DNA of 64,000 nt, taken from NCBI GenBank assembly GCA_037176905.1, contig JBBBWG010014223.1:4740-68739 (forward strand). Direction: 5' to 3'. The position numbers were made by a program, and so were the translations under genes. Source of the DNA: Azolla pinnata (taxonomy: Eukaryota > Streptophyta > Polypodiopsida > Salviniales > Salviniaceae). Shown in pieces: positions 58,633 through 64,000 of the stretch (position 1 is its first letter; each line of letters opens with the position of its first letter). The notes under the pieces were generated by a model. That model saw only the letters and a program-made list of their open reading frames with translations. It ran no database searches and was not told the DNA's origin.

Positions 58633-59012
58633 ATGCCTGACAAATTTATTAATTACATTTTAACGCCTACCAAAATGATAAATTTCTCTTACTAATCGCT
58701 TCCATCTCTCTTCTCATGTTCATAGATTCATAATCTTCCTATAGCTATTTATTAATTGGTTCTATTTTCTACTGCTGTTTACTAATCAATTCCCATACTG
58801 TATTCAATTAATAGAAGTTAGTACTTTCAGAATCTAATTAACAAGGGTTTCGGGTTTAGGGTTTAGCATCTAGGGTCCAATTTCTAATTAATTTGGTGCT
58901 AATCAGCTAATTGGGCATTAAATTTTAGTGAGAGATAAAACCAGGTTCTTAATTCTTAATTTCTCATTTTCGCAGGCGTTAAAATGTGATTAAAAATTTT
59001 GTTAGCCACTTT
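58633..59012. mobile_element. MITE-like element with about 55-bp terminal inverted repeats
   Basis: The left end, 58633-58686, matches the reverse complement of the right end, 58957-59011. Both share ACATTTTAACGCCT flanked by ACAAA and AAAATGA. The interior is AT-rich, non-coding, and includes one GGGTTTAGGGTTTAG stretch. A related, reverse-oriented copy lies at about 18630-18900. No transposase is present, so it would be non-autonomous. The target-site duplication is not clear and the superfamily is unassigned. Confidence 0.68.
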
Positions 59013-59506
59013 CTGGTCATTTTTCACATGAAGTAGACAGATAGGTCACACCCAATATGCGGTTCCACACAATCATCCAACATATTTTTAAGCTCTTTAA
59101 GCTCAACATATTTTGGTTAAGGAAAACCAATCTCATTAGACGACAAATCGATCCAATTAGGCACTCAGATGTCACATGATTTACCCAAAACATCCATCTT
59201 TTCCATCACTTTCATCCTGGATATATACATCTTACAAAAATGCACATGAAAGAGCAAACACAAGAAACAAGAAGAAGTTGAACAAATTGGTGGGAATAAG
59301 ACCTTAGGCAGCGATTCTGATCCGCAGTAGTTAAAGTTCGTTACTTACAGATTGTTGACTCCAATCCCCAAGCTTCGCTACAGATATTTTTCCGTGAAGC
59401 AAAACTTCTTTTTGCATTAGAGTTTTCCAATGAAGTAAGAGAATGCGCCCTTCAGGGCCTCAAAGGGGCAAAATAATACAAACTTTTCCGAGAGGCGATT
59501 GTAGTT

Positions 59507-62500
59507 TTAAGTGCTGTCGTATGCAGACACGAAGCCATTTCGAAGGTTAGCATGATGTTCTCCCTCATTATCATCCCGGATTATAGGGACTCCGTCATCT
59601 CGCCAGAAGATTCGACCTTCACATAATGCTGCAACAACCTCAGGGTACAAGTCATGCTCCTGTTTCAACAGAGAATGCAGGAACGAGCACATGATGATGG
59701 TCATCAAATTAGAAAAGACAAGTCATGTACTGAAAGCATGAGAAAGAGCATTACAGTTTTGCTCTCCCTGAATCCACACATTGCATCTAATTGGAATCCA
59801 AATATGTTTTAACAATTGGACGCACACATCACACCCCAAGTCAGCAGATGAAATATTTTGCATTATGCATATAACGTAGCCCACATTACTTAATGGCCAT
59901 TAGGGAGGCCAGTAACAGAAGCAGATGAATACAAAAATACAGGATGGAGTCGGGCCAACCAATCCTTACAGCCAGTAATATTGATGCACCGTGACCAAAC
60001 GGTTTCTTATGTTAAAAATAACAAAATGCTAATTGTAAGGAGCATGCAGCTCACTTCTTGTGGGCGCTCTCGTAGCATTTCACATCAAGGGGGTCTAAAG
60101 CATCGAAGGAAATGGTAATTATTGAAGGACAGGAATACTTTTATAGGTAACAACATGGTTCAACACCCAACCACGGCAATATCAAGGACTTGATATCTTT
60201 TTGATACCACTGAGACTACACGATTGTGAAGGAAACAAGGAGACAATGATCTTAAAATCTTTTCATAGAAAACATGGGGCCAGTCTATGGGGGTTTTACC
60301 AACAAAGAGTACCTACGACAAATATCAATTCATGATTCTTCTTATAGGATGGGTTTGGAAAGATAATTACGTAGATAGAAATCAACTGGCCAAGGTTTTG
60401 TACTGCAGATCTTCAATAAAGATGGATTTATCTATATTTCAGCTCTTATCGTTAAATGACACAATTTCGAGGTTCCAATCACACAACCATGTAACACAAT
60501 GCTATGCAGCAATGGTTTCTTTGAGCACTAACTTCAGAACGAAAATTCTATAACTTCACCATGAACGAATTTAGAAAGACAAATGATACGTGACACATAA
60601 CTATTTCTGCATACAAGCAAGACATATACCTCTTTTAACACCCGAGCAGCTAGATTGTCAACTGTATCGTCAGCGAGTACAGGTACCACTCTTTGTGCCA
60701 ATATTTTTCCATGATCGTATTCCTCATCTACGAAATGGATAGTCGGGCCTGAATATCTGCCAATTGGAATAAGTTTCATAATGACTGAAACATCTCATAC
60801 TATTTGAAACGCAAAATTTATGATTTGAGTTAATATAGTTTTATGAATATGGAAAGATTCTTACTTGGCACCGGATTTGATAACTGCTTCATGTACTTTT
60901 CTACCATAATAACCTTTTCCACCAAACGCGGGGAGAAGGGCAGGATGGATATTCAAAATGGCTCGGGGATATGCTTGAATCAATTCCACAGGCAAGAGTT
61001 TTAAGTACCCCGCCAGTAAAATAAAATCGATTCCACGTGCCCTATTATTGATATGAAGGACTATCAATATCTGATGTTTGATATGCACAGAACTTTAAAC
61101 ATAAAAAATGTCTGGCAGCGTCCAATATTAAGCAAAATTGAGCATTATGCAACACTTCCAATCTACTTGCTTTAATTTTCATGTAAATATATTCATAACA
61201 AGAATTTTTCTAAATTTTACTATTTCTTTGAGGTACAAGAATATTACAGAAGACATTTTTTGAGTCACATCACAAAAGAATTATGCTATTATTTTTCACT
61301 TCCAGAACCAGCAAACCCTAATTTGGTTGAATTATCTGTTAGTTGTATAAAAAGTACTCTATTACACATGTGAAATTCCCCAAAGACCCTGATATTCTAT
61401 CTTTTGTCAATAATAATTCCATCTCACCATGGAATTCCATCATGTACGATCATAGAATTCCCTTCATTATGATAATCAATGCATTAAAATTTTTAAAAAC
61501 ATCATTCTTGCTCAAAGAGCAAGAGAAGAACATAAAATCCCATTGATATCACATACCACCATCAATCCTCGATGTTGATATAGTATGTATCCTTCAAAGG
61601 AAAGACTTGCCTTACCAATAGAGTGTCAATTACATCTTGGTGAACTGTAAGGGTACACAGTTCCCTTATACACCTCAATTCTCTCGGCTCCCTATTCCCA
61701 TATGTTCTGATATGTCATTGGTTTCTGGTGCTTTCACCATTAGGATAACCAACTTCCCACTTTTTTCTAACCTTTTACTATCAATCCTAGCCCTTAAAAT
61801 TGGTTCCCAAAGTTATCCCTGAAATATTTCTAATAATGCCCATCTCACAGATTCATTTCTGAGAAACTAGGAGTTCCATGCCAGCTCATCTCCAAACACA
61901 GCTATTTATAAAATTAATCAAACAACAAGATTATAAGTATTTCCAAAATTTATTAAGTTCTCACAGTAAACTTGTTGCCAACATTAGATATGAGTGGAGA
62001 AAGGAATCATTCCTACTTATATATTCAAGGTAAAACTACCAAGCCTAGCAAATGACAATGCTATTTTTACAGCCTTCTAAACTGAACTCAAGCATACAAC
62101 ATAAAGTAATAATTCAAAGAGATTGTGAAGTTCCTAGTTTGAGCATGTTAAGCTTAATCAAATAAGTTAGATGTACCCAAAACTTTTATTATAAATACAT
62201 TACTCAGTGGTTTATAGGGCGTAAGAAAACTCCTGAAACAAAACACAAATAAAAGCCATAAAAGAGAGATGTAAAATTTCAGCATACTTGAGCAATTATT
62301 CATAGAACTTTGCTAGATAGATCAACAGAAATGTTTAGAAGAGGTGAAAAGGAGCTTCGACCAACATGAAACAAGCAAAATAGGAGTTAACAGCACAATG
62401 ACAGAACTTGTAAAACGCAAACCTAAAATAACAAATACAAGCATACCTGAGGTAAGCAACAAGGTCACATGTAGAGAGTCCATTTTCAGCTACTTTGCTC

Positions 62501-63410
62501 TTTGGATATTCAATCACTGAGATGTTGTTACTCTTTGCATAGCTACATGCCTTACAATCTGAAATGTGCATAGTAACCCCCTTTACCAGTTAATGTACAT
62601 TTTCCATGCATTCCACATGAATACAATATATGTAAAATATTGCTTCCTAATATATTTTAGATATTCAATCAGTGAGATGTTCATCACATGCCTTAACCTC
62701 TCATGAGCCCTCATAGCCTCATTTTAGCTCTCTGATGTGCATTCCTCATGCACTCCTGTGAATATTATATATGCAAGAGTTGACTTTCTAATGTTGGCTT
62801 TCTAATTTATCACACTTTATAAAACCTTAATTTTTTCTTCAATTCAAGCTCAATGATGAAAATAAGATAAGATTGGTCTACAAGAATTTTGTGTCATTAT
62901 TATAATACTTCTATTTGGTTCTTGCAATAGTAGTGCAAAGTTACTATTAAAATCTTGAATCCTATTGAATTGCACGTTTAACTCGAAATCATTGACAATC
63001 AACTAATTGAATGAAAAGCAGTATGTACCTGGCTTGTCTGATACAACCACATTAATATCTCCGTATATCTTTCCCTCCATGATAGCTTTGTGTATCATCA
63101 ACAAATTTGACCCACCACCAGAAACAAAAACAGCAAGTTTCTTTCTTGGAAATCCATAGTTTTCTCTCCATTTGCCCTTGTTTGCATCTTCATCTTCTTC
63201 TTTGGTTAGTTTAACATTGGTTCTAAAATTATTGCTAAGAGATCTATGTTTTGATCTCAGAAACATTTCTCGTCCAACAGTTGGAGTTCTGCAGAGGCTA
63301 TGCAGATGGGGATGGATTCTGGTGAAGTTACAACAGAATGAGACTTGGTGATAGTGGGCGTAATGAATTTCAAGTGGAGAATGTCTCAACATCATTGTCA
63401 AAAATACCAT
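59507..63410 (-). CDS. PUR3: Phosphoribosylglycinamide formyltransferase (GART, PurN type), 316 aa
   Basis: Five minus-strand exons: 63029-63410, 62447-62558, 60865-61041, 60630-60756 and 59507-59659; total 951 nt, all in phase. It transfers a formyl group from 10-formyl-tetrahydrofolate to GAR, the third step of purine synthesis. Core motifs: LAVFVSGGGSNL (phosphate loop), ILLAGYLKLLP, LNIHPALLPAFGGKG with the catalytic Asn and His, and TIHFVDEEYDHGKILAQ with the catalytic Asp. About 90 residues precede the core and are rich in His, Arg, Ser and Thr with few acids until residue 70, consistent with a plastid (or dual) transit peptide as in Arabidopsis PUR3. The C-terminal tail after IIRDDNEG is unlike Arabidopsis as I recall it. 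An acceptor-like TTTTGCAG lies about 13 bp before the ATG, suggesting a 5' UTR intron. Confidence 0.93.
61042..62446 (-). other. Large GART intron, no nested gene seen
   Basis: About 1.4 kb of AT-rich intron on the minus strand. Short plus-strand ORFs show no recognisable product. Confidence 0.7.
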
Positions 63411-63554
63411 GAGAGAGAGCTCCTGCAAAAGCAGAAAACAGAAACAAAGGATGATTTAAATGGTGAGGTTTGCACCCAATCTATCGTAACCTCTCCTGTC
63501 ATGGATTTTTCATCTCCTAAAACTCTACAGGATTTTCTTTTTTTGCGCATTAGG

Positions 63555-63990
63555 TAGTATGCTCTTTTTCTTCTAACTTCTTAGATTTTAGTATCAAACC
63601 TTTTTCGTTTCCCTACATCTAGCTCTTAGATATTACTTCAATCTTTCTTCAAATCTAAAGCTTCTTATCCTTATTCTCGAACCCTGCTGAAACCATCATA
63701 AATCTTCTTTTTCTTGAATTGCATTCTTCTTAAACCTTCAACTTCTTAAATATTCTACGTATCTCTTAAGTCTTCTCATTGCTGCATTTCTAAGCCCAGA
63801 AAATTCTTCTCTTCTTCTTGGATAGTTCTTGAATTGAAACCTAGGTATACATATTAGTCCGACAATCAAAGAAAAATATCTAACAATGGCGCCATGTGCC
63901 TTTTTCTTCTCCTCAAGCATCCAGACGAATGAGAGTGGGTTTACAGTATACAAAGAAGAATACCTGTGGAGCGCAAATTGCGGTATGTAG
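63555..63990. repeat. Dispersed block, copy 2 (upstream of GART)
   Basis: Same-orientation match to 44900-45400. On the gene strand it ends in an AATTTGCGCTCCACAG|GTATTC-like donor, matching AATTTCTTCTCTGCAG|GTAGGT in the other copy. Both blocks may therefore be a 5' UTR exon end plus first intron. The window ends at 64000, so the full extent is unknown. Confidence 0.85.
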
Positions 63991-64000
63991 GGTTGAGTCA

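Noticed and set aside
44900-63990. The two similar blocks as a pair of long terminal repeats
   Set aside because: They are 18 kb apart with intact host genes between them, and no gag, pol, primer site or target duplication was seen. A dispersed repeat is the simpler reading.
1-64000. tRNA, rRNA or other structured RNA genes
   Set aside because: No cloverleaf with A/B box text and no rRNA-like segment was noticed by eye on either strand; a covariance-model scan would be needed to exclude small RNAs.

Overview
The window is nuclear DNA from a land plant, most likely one with swimming sperm (moss, liverwort, hornwort, lycophyte, fern, or at the latest cycad/Ginkgo). The plant call rests on many short GT-AG introns, TTTAGGG-type telomere-like tracts, a plant-type NUP88/MOS7, a plant-clade PP2C, a GAR formyltransferase with an N-terminal extension that looks organellar, and a SAMTL-related gene. 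The swimming-sperm call rests on one gene at 49888-56854, which encodes DRC11/IQCA1, an AAA+ subunit of the nexin-dynein regulatory complex of motile cilia. Flowering plants have no motile cilia.

Layout, left to right. 41-1943 (+): protein with a trypsin-like fold and amino-acid runs. 2940-6437 (-): small serine alpha/beta hydrolase, seven exons. 6440-9250: repeat-rich divergent intergenic region with a (CTT)n tract, a 3-copy array, a long inverted repeat, a 29-bp minisatellite and a 150-bp duplication. 9250-17998 (+): poly(A) polymerase/TUTase-type nucleotidyltransferase; its first exon is tentative. 19481-25065 (-): NUP88/MOS7. 25096-27060: about 880 bp of TGCATG-like simple repeat, then interstitial telomere-like DNA. 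27091-28413 (+): 80-residue lysine-rich protein. 33112-39977 (+): protein phosphatase 2C. 42303-44612 (-): SAMTL-like EF-hand protein that lacks the carrier domain. 44900-47215: dispersed block, CTT/CCA compound microsatellite and a minisatellite. 47971-48264 (+): possible 79-residue membrane protein. 49888-56854 (-): DRC11. 56930-57990: duplicated telomere-like unit with a 100-base assembly gap. 58630-59012: MITE-like element. 59507-63410 (-): GAR formyltransferase. 63555-63990: second copy of the block seen at 44900.

The genes do not form a pathway; they are a normal mix of eukaryotic housekeeping genes plus one cilium gene. I rebuilt exon structures by reading splice sites, intron phase and recalled family similarity. 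Nearly every junction closes in frame, which is the main support for the models. Two introns use GC donors.

The strongest second-look items are the SAMTL-like EF-hand half without its carrier, the 0.45-kb block shared by the 5' regions of two unrelated minus-strand genes, a decayed copy of a DRC11 exon inside its own intron, and a trypsin-like protein in which alanine appears to replace the catalytic serine. Short-range duplications of 30-250 bp recur throughout introns and intergenic DNA. No intact autonomous transposon, tRNA or rRNA was seen.
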